A DNA stretch of 64,000 bases, taken from Paracyclopina nana (lineage: Eukaryota; Arthropoda; Copepoda; Cyclopoida; Cyclopettidae). Numbering within the stretch: the first letter of the stretch is position 1; each line of letters starts with the position of its first letter. The translations under genes and the position numbers were made by a program. The notes below the pieces were generated by a model, which worked only from the letters and a program-made list of their open reading frames with translations, was not told the origin of the DNA and made no database searches. Positions 35,901-49,500 of the stretch are shown here, one piece after another. Where the stretch lies: the NCBI GenBank assembly GCA_019096065.1, contig JAGUCH010000005.1, positions 3,596,001 through 3,660,000 on the forward strand. Reading direction: 5' to 3'.

Positions 35901-38900
35901 GTGATCTGAGTATGTGGAAAGCAAATCTCAGCCGTGGTGGTCATTTGAGATCAGATCTTGCTACTACTGCGCTGCGACCATCTTTGATTCCAATCACGTG
36001 CTAAAAGCTTTCTTTCCATGAAAGGACCGTGGAATCATTTGAGGTGGGAGCAAAGCAAACATTACAATATTCCGATCTCGCATCCTCCTTGATCAGTTCG
36101 TTAGCCATGGCCCTAAAATCCAATATATTTGAGGCAGGTCCATGGAAAAAGTTAGATCTGTGCTCTCATTGTGTGCTCAATCAAGCATGAAAAAAGTCTA
36201 GTAGTATTGCTGTGCTTTCAAAAGCAATTTTATGGCACGAGTATCGGTCTCTTCAAATAGCTCCCATTTCGTGGCGAGATTGTGCTGCTGTGGCAAATTG
36301 ACCATCAGCCGTCCAGTGGCTTTTGGTGGCTTTAGCTCTGGTCTTTAATTGGTGAGAGCAGCCATTTGGCCATAATCGTGCTCGATTGCCAATAATTTGA
36401 TTCTTGGTGCGTGTTTGCCACATTAAAGAGAAAGAAAGTTGAGCTCAAGGAAATAGACAAGGAGCGATTCCGGTGGCCTTGAGATAAACTTCCAAAGGTT
36501 GCAGTATTTCTTCTCTTACTACAATGGTACGTTTATAACCTATACGAAAAATCTGTAGCCAACTTTTCAGGGCCATCTTTACATTATCCATCATTCTCGT
36601 CATTTCTGAGGGCAGCTCAAGAAGAGCACATTTTAGGTCTACCTTGAATACATGCCTGTATTCGAGTTATGCTACGTACTACGGTTTAACCAACTTTTGT
36701 CACAGGTTCTTGGAGAGTACGTCTGTTTGATGCTACTTTTGATTGGATGAGATATGCAGTCTAGTAATACCACGAGGTCTATAAATCGAGAAACTTTCTT
36801 TTTATCAGCCCAAGGTCATGCTCAAACTTCTGTGTAGCCTTTTCGCGATATACAGACAATAGTACAAGAGATGAATGCTGACATACACTCGGATGGTGAG
36901 GCAAAAAAGTCATATAATATATCGGGCGGGCTTTTCTCACGGCGCGAGGCCCGAAAATGACTTTCCCACAAGTACAAGGATTGTGGAGAAAAAAAAAGCA
37001 ATAACAATAACCGAGGTCCACGCGCAAGCTCGCGTCCATATCCCATATACAACAGAGAAAGGAGTAAAAAGTTGACCGCCATAAAAGTTGGGACGGATCC
37101 ATCTGTATTTGTATGTATTTGCAGCAATGAGCATCTGTAGATATTATTGTACTAGTAGATGCATGCTAATGCATTTCGCGCTAATGTTTTTCGCATGTAC
37201 ATACTATACCGTCGTCCGTCCTGCCACGCATCTCATTTATCAGCCACAAACAGTGAGTTTCTGGTGAGTAGATTGCTACTATTCTGCCAAAAATAGGCTA
37301 TCATCGGTTCCGCCGCGGGAAACTTGAAGCAACCCACCACAACCACTTAAAAGTAGGGACGCACATATAGGTATAATTAATTATCGAGGTAAAGGAACTA
37401 GGGGGATGTTTTGCACGACTGAACTGGCCATCTCAACCACTGCGAGGTGGAGACTACTACATTTATAGCACTATTAATACGCCCTTTACTAGAACTTGAG
37501 TCATACTACTATCTCTTTTTAGCCGCTTGAAAAGGCTTTTGTGCTCGTCGCGTTTACCTTTGCAGTAGTAGTACAGTATAAAGTGTGTATATGTGTTGAA
37601 AGAAAGCTAAAGCAGATCGAGTTACCTTGTTTGATAATGCAAACCGTTTATTCTGTGCATTTTCAACTGACAACTAGCCCTTTTTACGCCAGCCTTTCCC
37701 CAGTGTGTTGTATATCGCGCAGCGGGATATGGCGAAAAAGATGCAATTGGATCCCTTTGCTGCGCCACGCGTATAGATGTGCGCGCTACAAGAAACCAGA
37801 CACGCGACTTCCCAGCAAACTTGATAACTACCATATACACGTATTATTGCAAGCAGTGGAATTGGGGCGCGCAAAAGGCAACCTGAATTGTATTGCGTAG
37901 TAGCTGCAATTTTGAGCTACTAGCTAGCTCTATCTGCAATGTCTTTGCCAGAAGAGCGTGTCACGCATGCACAATCCAAGATCAAGCTTCACCAGCAGCT
38001 CACTATTGTTGTCTTGCTCCATATGTTTTCCTGCTACTCCAATATTGCGTTGTGATGTTGATCCTCATCATCTACTATCTGATTAGCCTTGATGCTGCTA
38101 CTTTATTGTATACACTACCCAGAAATACAACACAGTTTCGTACTTATCCATAATTAGCTGCCTTGGAATGTCAGTCTTCCTCCAACACAATATGCGAAGC
38201 CTTCAATTCCCTGTTGAAAATAATGAATAGATTCTGCTAAAGCGCTCTATTCAGCTCAAATAATGAGTAGGCAGAATACCAAGTTTTGCAAGTAGCCGCC
38301 ATGCACCCAAATGTACCTTGGTAAGACACCTAGCAAACAAAAGTGGCAAGGAAAGTGATGATCAATGCTCCCTCTACTTGCTTAATTTCATTGTTCCTAT
38401 TGCGAAACCTGAGAATATGAGCCTTTAGAAGTGCATTCATTGTAGCATAAATGGTAGATCGTCTCAGTTGCTTTTCGCCACATGTTGTTTTCCTCACATC
38501 CATCAGATTGGTCTGCAAATTGAACATAGCATTAATCATGCCAAATTGACAGCTTCTGCGGCGAAGAGCTTAATGGATTGATTGGTAGGTATTGCTGAAG
38601 ATTACTTTTTATCCTCAACCTCTGTGTAGAAGCAAACCAAACGATAAGTAGCTCTTGATCTTTGAGGATGGTGGAGCTTTTCTGGCGGAGACAGCATCCG
38701 AAATCTGCGCTGCTGCTGTAGCTAAAAAGCAGCTTGTAGCATAGAGTTGCGAAGGCCAATTATTCTTGCCGAGCAAAAAGTCAAGAAGACGTCGTCGTGC
38801 TTAATTGTAAAGGTTTCTCCTTGCGAATGGAGGATCGCAACCTCGCGGTTTTTTTTGCCTCTTGTGTGTGCGGTGGAAATCCATAAAGAGAGTTGCTTTC

Positions 38901-41680
38901 GTTGCTGAAATGCCTTGTTCTCGTCGTCAATCCTGATCATCAAAGGCCTCAATGGATCCTTAAATTGGAAAAAAACGTCGAATCAGACCAATCAACCAGG
39001 ATTCCTCCTTCTACGTTAGCTAGCTCCTTTTGAATGGCGCTCCTTTCAAGGTTTCCTTTTTGACAGGCCTGCTCATCTACAGTTCAATCAAACTCATTTA
39101 TAAAAGTGCCATTTGTCAAGGGCAGCCATGCATCTATCTAATCTAAAGCAGGCATTTTATTTCATCCTCTCGTTGGCGAAGAAATATAGGAAGTTTATGC
39201 CATGCAAATATAATAGTTTGCGCTCTTCTCCTCAAACTGGATGAAGTGGAAATGATACTGCTACTACATAAAAAGAAATCGGGGTCACTCTTCTTTGTGA
39301 CTTTCTTTTTCTAGCAGAATGAGGCTTGGATGCCTTATCACGACCAATTGTTCCATCCAAGCTTGTAAGGAAGCAGCAGCAGCAGCAGCCTTTGAAAGGC
39401 CGAGGGAAAAAAACCTTGCTTGACCTCAGCAAGGGCGATGTCAGCCTCTAACAATGAAGTGCTTAATGGAGGCTAGCTATTGGAAAGCAATGCATGCACA
39501 CATCTCCTCCTATTTCACAGTGAGCTACAAATCGTAATTAATTTTTCAGTGATCCGACCAGCAATTCACTTTTAATGTAGCTACAAGCGTGCCAGGGGGC
39601 TGACATTGAATTGCGTGACTTGTCTTCCTATACTATTTTGGTGGCTTCATTTTATATCGAGACTTTATTCCCCTCTGTTGCGGTGGCAGTTTTTCATGGT
39701 CAAGTCATTTGAGTATGTGTAATAAAAAATGTCCTCATTCTCGGTATGTTTTGTGAATGCATGTGCGTAGTAGCATCCTCCGGTGTGATACACAATGTAT
39801 GTCTATTATTACAAATGAAAATTAGATTTGGATGCGTGGCCAGAAGTCGAGGAAGTGTACTACATGTATTAATAGAAAGCCTCGCGCGCGCACTCACACT
39901 CGGCCAACTTGATCTTCATTGCACTAAAAAAGGACCTAACGTAATCAGAGCCGATTCGAGAAGCTAGCATTGAGTGTTTACTTAATGGAGCAATTCGAGC
40001 GGCCCAAAAAGCAATTTTTCTCTTGATCTCGAATATTCATTCCTCTCATGTGCAGACACATTTTCCTCTTGGCTGGTTGGCACAAATGCATTTTTAAAAC
40101 ATTCTCCGGCCTTTTGTTCACTGGATGATAGTTGACATGCTTCTTCTGTTGTTGGCCGTCTTTCCAATGCCATGGATTTCCACGAAAAAAGGGGAGCGTC
40201 GTCTGGGGAAGAAAGCTTTAAATTGCTTTTGCTTAATAAATAACCCTTGCTTATTCCAGCAGCCGCGAGGAGCTCCTTGCTTCCGGAAGCCAGTTTAAAG
40301 AGCTTTATCGGTCACCTGCGTTCATCTCCCATCTTTTTATGCCCAATTCATTTGCGGAAGCCAGCTAAGCTTTGTGCATACTAGAATAATAATCATGGCA
40401 TTCAGAAGGACAGAGAGGGAAAGCGGCATTCATCAATTTCACCAAGCTTGCAAGATTTGGATATGGAGCCTATTGCCCATTATATGGCAGTAGTCCACAT
40501 AAAAAAGCGCGGAACACTCATTGCATGGATGTGTTGTATTTTAGCACCGCCAGAGACACATCTTTCGTGTCCTCTTACATGCCAACCCTAACTTAGACAA
40601 GTGGACCCTGTGAAAGTAGCTTTTCTCTACAAGCTCCAGAGACAATTTGGAATTATGTAGGCCCGCTTTTAAGTGCCTTTAAAAAAGCCTTATACTCAGG
40701 CTTTATGTCTAGCCAGCTACAATATCCTTGAGAAGAAGCTTGGCATTCTTGCTCACATTTGAGGCTTAGCAACGTGCAAAATCTACATGAAGCTCATTTC
40801 TATCAGCAAAATTCTGCGCTAGCATAAAAAATGCTATTTTAGCACAGATGTTTTGCATTGAGTGTGTGTTGCAAAAGTGCTAAAACTCAATACGCACAAC
40901 ATCCTCGACAGAGTAATATTTGCAGCCTTGATGGCTCTTTCTTCTTGAGCAAAGCCTGCTCATGAAATTGAGCCTGCAAGTCTTCTTTTTCTTGTTGGCA
41001 CTTTGCATAAATTGCCTGCCCACGGACTACGACTACTACAAAGTCGTGCTACTTGGCAGTGCCAACAATGATTGCGAATTCTGGCACGAATACCGCCGTA
41101 CTTATAATGCTATTTGAATAAGCCTCTTTTAAAGCACTGCGCGCGTGCATTTGAGCCCGCATTGCTGCTGAGCTGGATTGTGTCCGAATCACGAGCAAGC
41201 CTTTCAAATGACTGAAATGAGGCTCATCAGAGCCAAAGACTCGAATGACACATTTTTCATGTCCATTATTATCATTAGTGTGTTGCGTATGAGCTTTCAT
41301 AAATCATGAGCTCTTTCATGACAGGTGCACTTAGTAAAGCTGTTGTAGCAACAGCACGTGGTTTCTTGTTTTGATTTCTATAAGCCAGAATGTAATTAAA
41401 AAACTTTTGTTGTGATGCATGAAAAAGTTGCTCAACTTCATTCTGCCTTAACCGTAAACAATTTGGCTTGCGTAAAAAGCGGAAATAAACTACAGCAAAC
41501 AATTGAGTGAAGCCATGAAAAGACGGCGACACTTGAAGCCCTTTGAGCATTCAACGTTGGTTGGCAAGGCCATTACTGAAAAGGCCCCCTACCTGATTTC
41601 CATACAAATTAAGGCCCCCCTTGAGCCATGACAACCATTCCCGCCTTCAGCCATGGTTTTCACAACAAAATGAAGGTACA
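26961..41680. other. Long gene-free stretch
   Basis: About 14.7 kb with no gene that I can support. There are simple repeats, such as (ATT)n near 31110, (GC)6 at 35737-35748 and (GCA)n at 39373-39389. The longest open frame (28104-28661, minus) lacks an ATG at its head and resembles no protein known to me. No tRNA or other structural RNA was recognised. Confidence 0.4.
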
Positions 41681-41682
41681 TA

Positions 41683-42534
41683 CTAAATACCGCACACAAA
41701 CGCAACGCAACGCACACTACTAAATACCGCACACTACTAAATACCGCACACTACTAAATACCACGCACTACTTTTTATACTTTTATATTATATCAATGAA
41801 CTAGAAACAGGATAAATATTGTATATTTTTGTTAGAATCTTGATTGCTCAACCAGAATCTGTTTTTGTTTTGGTCTATTACAGTTTTTTAAGTGTGTGCG
41901 GCATTTAGTAAGTTTGCCTACTAAATACCGCACACTATACTATATAGTCATGAATTAATCAAAGGAAGGTAAATGTGTACCTGTAATGGAGGAAGCAAAT
42001 AATTTGAAAAGCAATCATTGTTGCTTTTTGAAATGTCTATGAAGCAAAACATCCAAAATTCAGGCCTCTGGGTCAGGCAACATTGAAGAAACTAGAGTGA
42101 GCATGAATATGTATTTTAAAATGTGTGAATCCTGATAGCTGAATGGTAGAATGTTTGCACCTGATTCTGTTTTTATTTTTGTCTGTTAACACTTTTTAAG
42201 TGTGTGCGGTATTTAGTATGTGAATACTAAATACCGCACACTAAGTGAATACTTGTTGGAAAAAGTAGCAAAATAATTCTTGAAAAATAAGACTATGCAT
42301 AGTCTTATTTTTCAAGAATTATTTTGCTACCTTAGCTATGGTCAAAACCAATGATTTAACTTTAACTGGTGGTGTAAATCACTATGTGAAAACAACAGTT
42401 TTTAATATGTTAGAATTGGTACTACTACCTGTTAGATTTTTAAAAATGCAATTACATTTTTTGCTGAGTGCGGTATTTAGTAGTGTGCGGTATTTAGTAG
42501 TGTGCGTTGCGTTGCGTTTGTGTGCGGTATTTAG
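41683..42534. mobile_element. Foldback-type TIR element with TA duplication and repeated CTAAATACCGCAC motif
   Basis: The ends carry about 67 bp of perfect inverted repeat beginning CTAAATACCGCACACAAACG, flanked by TA at 41681-41682 and 42535-42536. Within each terminal repeat the motif ACTACTAAATACCGCAC is itself tandemly repeated with a 17-bp period. Two further inverted pairs of the motif lie inside (about 41893-41937 and 42200-42241). The segments around 41858-41937 and 42162-42241 are diverged direct repeats of about 80 bp. The 852 bp hold no coding frame of note. TA duplication suits a mariner-like or similar mobiliser, but the family is not settled. Confidence 0.75.
42265..42330. repeat. 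66-bp perfect palindrome
   Basis: Arms 42265-42297 and 42298-42330 are exact complements with no spacer, centred on CTATGCATAG. It lies inside the foldback element. As DNA it could extrude as a cruciform; as RNA it would form a 33-bp stem. Confidence 0.93.
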
Positions 42535-42536
42535 TA

Positions 42537-45500
42537 TATACGCAAAAGGAAGGGCATGCAGGGAGGTTCACGGCTTGTTATTGATGCAGTGCAATAAAAT
42601 GCATGCCGAGTTGTAAAGGGACTGCGCAATTTATTTACTGCTCACGCAACCGCGGCAGACTGCAACTGCAAAAGTTGAATTCATGATTAGCCTGAAATGC
42701 ATCGAAAAGTAGCTCTCTTTCAGCCAAAATGAAATGTGGTATTTTTCCATTTCTTTGTAGGCATCTACAGCATAAAAAGGTATTTTTTAGTTTTCCAACA
42801 ACAAATGGCTGACGTCACTGCAAGGCCATGGATGTGTATGTAGTGGAAAGAAGATCTCCATTGCAATGTCACATGAGAATATGGACTGAAAAAACGTCAG
42901 ACACAGCCTACAGATGAAAATATAACGTTGGTGTCAAAAAAGTACTACTACTATACGCTATAATGAGAGAAGACTTTTTTTTGATCGCCCGCGGTTATTT
43001 GTCACCAAAATCAGACATACTCGGTGGTATGGCCGGAAATGACAGAACAAAAGTCTGCTTCCCCTGTCCGTGTACATGTACTGGAATGGAGGAAAAGTAG
43101 CGAGAATATGGCAGTGTTCACGCTATGTCACATGAAAAGAGATAAAAAAGGCTGCGAGCAAGCATGATACAAGCCAAGCCAGCTGAAGCCATACATAGAA
43201 ATGTGTTTTGTGATGACAACGAAAGCTGGAAAGGCCTGCTACTACACTAGCTGTACCATACAGCAGTAAGAATATCTATATACCATATACTAGCTCCAAG
43301 TAGCAGTAGTAGACTTCTGGTGAGAGAAGTGGCTGCTGCCTTTTTGGCCTTGGAAAATTGCTGGCTGCTCAACTTCGCTGACAACACACACACTCACATT
43401 AGGCAGCCGCCCATGTCATGTAAAAGTTATGCTATATACTACAACTGCTAACCAACTTTGCGCAATTGCACGAAATGGGAGTTCAGCCAGCTTGTATTCA
43501 GCGAGGCATTTTTGTGACTTGATCACAATTACAGAAGCACTAGCTACAATCTCTGTACTAGTACTTCTTGCAGAGAATTAGGGAGAACAAAGGTTGATCC
43601 TTTGAAGAGATATCTCAGTGGATTGACTGCATGAGACAAGAATCCCCCTGGACAGGGAAAGTATACTAGAGCAAGCTCACTCCTTTAGCTGGCTTTCAAA
43701 AAATTTCACCCCTTACTTTATGTACTACTTCTTTCGGATGGAGCCTTTGATGTCACTGAGCTCAAGAGCTTGGAGTGAGGGAGAAGTTTTGCTCCTGAGG
43801 GGTGATGAAGCTCGATTCCAACATGATATAGTATGCTGCCACCTACAAATAGAGATAATTGGGCCTCCTGATTGCCACTCGAGAACTACTTTTCTTTTTT
43901 GGATCCTAGCAAGTAATGAGCACATCTGGAGTAACTGAATTCTAAGTATCCTGCAATAGACACGTTGGAGCAGGGCTAATGATACTTAGGAAGAAAATCC
44001 ATTTTTCTAGCAATTCTTTCTTTCTCCTCTTTTTGTGTGCAAGGTGAAAAAAAGCAAGAAATGACTTATTTAAAAAGCCGTTTCATTATCGAGCTCATTA
44101 GGGGGTAATCCTTTATTGCAGAAAAGGGGTACACGTCGATATCTGCTAGCTAATTTGGCCATTAGGCAGACCTACCCGCCGAAAATTGACCTAGGCTGTG
44201 TGATATTGGCCATATCCGTACGTAGCTTTCACCAATGGCGGTTACAGCACTAATACCCACATGTTGAAAGTGTCACCCCCAAATCTTTTGACCCATTTTC
44301 GCCTTCCCATCCCTGCTTTTTGCCGATGGAATCATGTTAGTCAAGTAATAGGATGTGCATCCAATACGTTACATTCTACGGTGGTTCATGTAGTGTACAT
44401 GTAAGGAAACACAAGGAAAAGTGATTTTTCCCTCTGGGGTGGCAAGTGCCGTATAATATAATGCGCGCGCGCACACACACGTGCTCCCACTTTGCCAACA
44501 TTCAAGATTACTTCCTTTGTTGCAATTTCATTCCTATGCTCATATGTAGCAATATTAGTATTGGTCCCCAGCCATGCCAAAGTAGCCAAGGCAATATGTG
44601 TAGATGTGTTATACAGCAACCCCAAGTAGTTTTGATGGCCATTGCCATAAAAATTGCGCGAGGAGAAATGGATGCAGGTCAATTCCTATATACTATATGG
44701 CCAGGTGATATCTGAAGAGGGTGGCCGTGCGTGCGTCCAAAATTCTTTATGGCGGAGCGCAAGACAAACACCTAACGAAGTATATGGCAGCACATACTGC
44801 AGGAGGTCAAAGACTCAAAGACCCTAGGGAAAATTCCTCCCTTTCCCCTTCTGCCAACCACCACCCGCGCCACAGCACTTTTGGAGGAAAGTCCTTAAAA
44901 TGCCGATTGTTTGCCCATTTTGTTTGCCTTTCAAAGGTCCACCCTTGTAAAACCGGCATGCACCAACTTCAGCCACTAAAAAGGGTACACGCGTATGTAG
45001 CTCAAGCCCCTGAGTGTAAATATTGCAGCCCTATGCCGTACTTGCCCAGAGCTTGCAATTGCCTTGCGCGAACTTTCCATCCTAGTAGCTCCCGTCACCC
45101 CGAATAATATGTTGGAAAGTTGCTAGGTTGATGGGGGATTAATGCCAGGACGACAGCAGCTTTATCGAAGATTTTTCGTGGCATACCGATGATAAGCAGC
45201 TAGTAGGAAAACTGAAGAACAAGAGGATCACGCAAGACTTGTCAAAATAGGATGAACTCGCGCGCGGGTCTTGGTTTGAATCACCAGCTTCAAAAATTGC
45301 ATGAAAGATATCATTTCCGCGCACCATGACTGAGCTTAGTGGGAAAATTATTCACTACGCACGCATAAGAGAATTGGGTGCTTTTTTTCAAGCCCAAAAG
45401 TTGGCCATAGAAGCTTTATTCGGACGGCATCTATCTTGGTAAAAAAACCTGGATGCTCAAAGCCAAGACGAAAGTGGCTTTAATTTATTCAGCAAGAAAC

Positions 45501-48385
45501 GAGCTTTTGAAAAAAAGCGCGGCTATCCATCAGAATAAAGAGCTTGCATAAGCTAAGGCGCTATATGCATTAATTTTTTTTAGATTTATGTATAAAATGA
45601 TAACAAGCCAAATAGCGGAGAACGGTATCTTCAGAGCAAAAATAGCGCGAGAGCATAAATGACAGCTAGACCAGACTAGAGAAAGGTGCATGTAAATGAG
45701 ATCATGATATCATCACCCTTTTCCCTTACTTAGGATTCAAAACCTTTCAGCAGCTGTTCGTAACGCTCGCAGAGCTGGTGCAGTGGCTGGAATCATCCCT
45801 CCTCTCTATATAAGGCACTCTCAGACCTTGTCTAGTAAGGTATGCACACTTTTGGTCTACTTAACTACTTGGCTTTGGGGAGGAGGAAGTGCAGGACCCA
45901 AAAAAGTCTTTGTTTAGGACGTCGTGGTGCAAAAACTCCCATAATATACTGCTTGTAGCAGCACATACACCAACATGGTCTGCACCGGTTGGAAAAGGTG
46001 GTATGTGTATATGTTTACCTCGAGGGCACTTCGTGAGGTTGTTGTGTCGCATATTGGTTGGTTGCTTTCTTTATACTACAGAGAGAGAGAGGCAAGCATA
46101 TGACATATTGTATTATTAGTATTGTGGTGGTTGAGGCAATAGCTTTACTATATTATATCCTAATACTTGTATGCTATCCCTGCTATATGTTGCTTTACTA
46201 TATTTTGTTGGTTATGGCGGCTAAAAATGCAGGCCTTGCTGGTGCACATGCAGCTCTTCTATTCATCCATGCATTAATTTTCGAGTACTGCTATCTTACA
46301 AGCTTGCACTTGGTTCCTGCTCATCAGTTATCCATTTTTTTATGCAGCTTACTGCCTACAAAGAGACGTTATTACATTAACAAGCCGTGGAGCGCACTCA
46401 TTTGGTACTTCCGTTGTCAATTATGGCGTTATTTATTTGCCCGAAATTAGCAGCGAAGCACGTACGTTGCAGCTATACGTACAGCTTTAACGAAAAGGGG
46501 GCTATTACAACTCTCTCTCCCGGCCTCTCTCTGGGTAGCAGCGTATATGCTTTCTAATTTGTATAATACTGCAATTTCAGAAGTTGGAACCGGAGAATTA
46601 CTATCTTCATTTTCATCTTTAAACGCCTTTTTATAGTACAGTGCCAAGCTGGCTTGCTAATCATTAGGGGAAGCTGCGTATAATTGTTGGAAAAAGCACT
46701 CATGTCTCGTGCACATTGTGCAGTAGTTTTTCAGCAGCACTGAGCATTATAATAATATCTCTGGAGAAAAGCATCTTGAAATTCACGGGTGGACGAATGC
46801 CAAGAATATGAAAGGGAAGCCAAAAGTGGTGATGATAAATGCCAGCAAAAAAAGTTGAATTTTAAATTGCTGGAAATTGTGGTAGCCCGGCTGGTATGAC
46901 TGCTGCACAAAGGATTTACAGCCGAGCGACTTTTCAGACACACACATATAGTCAAAAGAATCCCTCAGGAATCTAGTGGACTGAAGCTAGGCGAATGTAG
47001 CAGATTGTAAATGTAATGCTACTTTATTTACGAGCCAGTTTTCTTGGAATGCGTTTATAAATGGTAATCGTTTTTCGTGATAAACGGCCAATTCATTTTG
47101 ACCCAGGTCGCCTGCTGCGAGAGGAGCAACAAAAACTTCCAGGCTACAATAAAACAATGATTTATTCTTGCCAGTTTGGCACGAATTCGAATTTCTTGGC
47201 TGTATCAGCAAAAAACTCAGTTGGCGAACGAATTATGCTGGATTTTCAGGGTATGCACCTTTTTGGTACTGCCTCAATTCCGGAAGCCATGCATCATTTC
47301 TAGCATAAAAACTAGCTTTTACTAGCATTTTTTGCTGCAAGATTTGCACATTGTGAGGGGGGCCTTCTTATGCCATAAGCCCCGACAAATATTGCCCTTC
47401 CCAATGTTGTTTTCAAAATACACGCGTTCCTGCCGTGAAAAAGGCTCAGTTTGAGCAACTGAGGCAGAAAAAGCGGAATTTGCCGCATTTGCTCCCTGCC
47501 TGCAAAGAGTGATGGGCATGAGTAAGCTTTTTCTTCTCATGAGAATTTTTTTCGAATTTGGCACCTCTTTCCATCTTGGCAGTCGACTCAGACACCGCCA
47601 AATAGAAAGAAAAGCATTTTACCTCCAATAGTATACAAAAAGCCACACGGTATACCAGGGTATCTAGGGTAATCAAGGTAAATCGAGCACTATTTCAAAG
47701 TTTGGCCAAACTTTTCGGGCCTGACTTTTAACTGCATCTCCCACCAAGCAATTTGGGAGAGTTGTATAGCCTCCCAAAGCTGCTCGCGCCCAGAGCGAGA
47801 CGGTTAAACTTTAAGTCTCAATTTACTCACAATGACAAATGTTGGCAGAGCAATTTTCTTACGCCTAGCTTCCTCTTTGCTTGAAAGTTGACAAACGAGA
47901 GTCACGAGCAAGGAAGGTCCCTTATCCATCCGAGCACGCAGAGGAATCAGAACAGCAAACTTTTGGGCCCATCCGGATAAGGAGGCCTGTTCAAATTAGA
48001 GACAAAAGAGGTTCATCTTCCGACTTAAAGCAAATAGTCCTATTAAAAGCAGTTCTCGGCAATTGATGCAGGAGTGGAGAATGTATATACGAAGCGAATG
48101 GGCTCATTCTCTGACAGATGAACGATGAACACACACCCAAGCATAGCTGGAGATAGTAGCAGTATTTTTCAAAATACTCTCATCACCCAAGTGTGCATGG
48201 AAGAGAAGTCATATGCGGTCCATTTACGGATAAAAGCCTCTTAAATGTGGGGGAATAAATCTTGATATGAAAGCCAGATGGTGACTGTGTGTTTACTGCT
48301 CGACTCCAACCTGTCTCCCATCTGAATGCTGACTTCTGCCATGAAAATTGACTACCAACATCCTACTCAATTTTCTTGGATACCT
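42537..48385. other. Gene-free stretch
   Basis: No supported gene. A (CG)n(CA)n tract at 44462-44480 is a simple repeat. The hydrophobic open frame at 46058-46450 has no ATG at its head and no recognisable family. Confidence 0.4.
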
Positions 48386-48746
48386 TACCCAACCAGAATT
48401 TTGGACAAAACTTTGGTAAGTATTCGAGAACTAATCGAGAAGAATTGTGTTCTCGAATACTTCTCGAATAGAGAACTATAGCGTGACGGAAATCAATGCT
48501 GAGAATTGTTAAAGTTACCTAAAAGTTATCAAGTTATGTTCTCAAATATTGGTAACTATTCAGCAACTTTTCAGGAATTGACTTCAGCTAATATTCAAGG
48601 ACTTGATTTCATTTATTATTCAAGGACCTGCCAAAAATTAATTTTTTTGGGAGCTTTCTAGCTTTTTGTTTAAGCTTTCTCTTTCTGTAGACAATGATGG
48701 ATTTAAAGTGAATGAAAGAAAGTTAGAAAAGCTAGAAAGAAAGTTT

Positions 48747-48821
48747 ACCCATGGCGGATTAGAACCCACGAACCTCAGATTTGAAATCCAGTGCCTTACC
48801 TCTAGACCACAGATGTCTGAC
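48747..48821 (-). ncRNA. tRNA-like sequence (SINE head or tRNA pseudogene)
   Basis: On the minus strand there is an A box, TGGTCTAGAGG (48809-48799), and 33 bp further a B box, GGTTCTAATCC (48766-48756). They are laid out as in tRNA-derived SINEs. The anticodon loop would read TTTCAAA with TCA in the middle. The anticodon, T and acceptor stems pair poorly, so this is not a working tRNA. The sequence that follows (48745 down to about 48660) is rich in CTTTCT and could be a SINE body. Confidence 0.6.
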
Positions 48822-48914
48822 TATAATTTGCACTATTTTTAGCAACAATATTGTTTAGAAAATGCTCTAGATGGAGCTAGCTTAAATTCTTAGAGTACTT
48901 GGAATTTTTTGTAA

Positions 48915-49500
48915 GTCCAGAAGTCACTGAATAGCTCTTGACTGCTCAAGAAGCATTCATAATTGAAAGGTTACTGAAATTAAAAAATCATGAACAGCTC
49001 TTAAAATTGTGAAAAAGTATTTTGTGAAAAAGTATTCACATTGAATAGTTCCCAACCAAAAGTTTGTGAATAGTTCTTGAACTATGAAAAAAAATCATTC
49101 TTGAAAAGTTATTGACATCTACATTCCTGAATTGTAATTGAATATTCAATTTTCATTCATTATTGAAAAGTTACTGAACATAAGCTCTTGAATAGTTCTT
49201 GAATTATCAAGAAGCTTTCATTGTTGAAAAGTTGCTTAAATGAACCTTATTGAATAGTTCTTGACAAATCAAGCATAATCCATTATTGAAAAGTTACTGA
49301 TTGAAAGTTCTTGAATAGTTCTTGAATTATCAAGAAGTATATATTATTGAAAAGTTCCTGAAATAGAAGTTCCTGAATAGTTCTTGAATAGTCAAGCAGT
49401 ATTCATTATTGAAAAGTTACAGAGCAAAAGCTCTTGAATACTTCACGAACAATCAGTAACTTTTCACACAAAGTACTAGTTGAAAAGTTATTGACATTAA
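48915..49500. repeat. Degenerate tandem array, 61-62 bp period
   Basis: The phrase GAAAAGTT starts at 49103, 49165, 49226, 49288, 49349 and 49411, a spacing of 62, 61, 62, 61 and 62. More diverged units lie on both sides. Each unit also carries TTGAATAGTTCTTGAA and a small inverted pair TTCTTGA/TCAAGAA. Confidence 0.85.

Noticed and set aside
46058-46450. Hydrophobic open frame on the plus strand
   Set aside because: It starts with a non-ATG codon and its hydrophobicity follows from T-rich DNA; no domain is visible.
48747-48821. Functional tRNA-Sec or suppressor tRNA (anticodon TCA)
   Set aside because: The anticodon, T and acceptor stems do not pair well enough; only the A and B boxes are kept.
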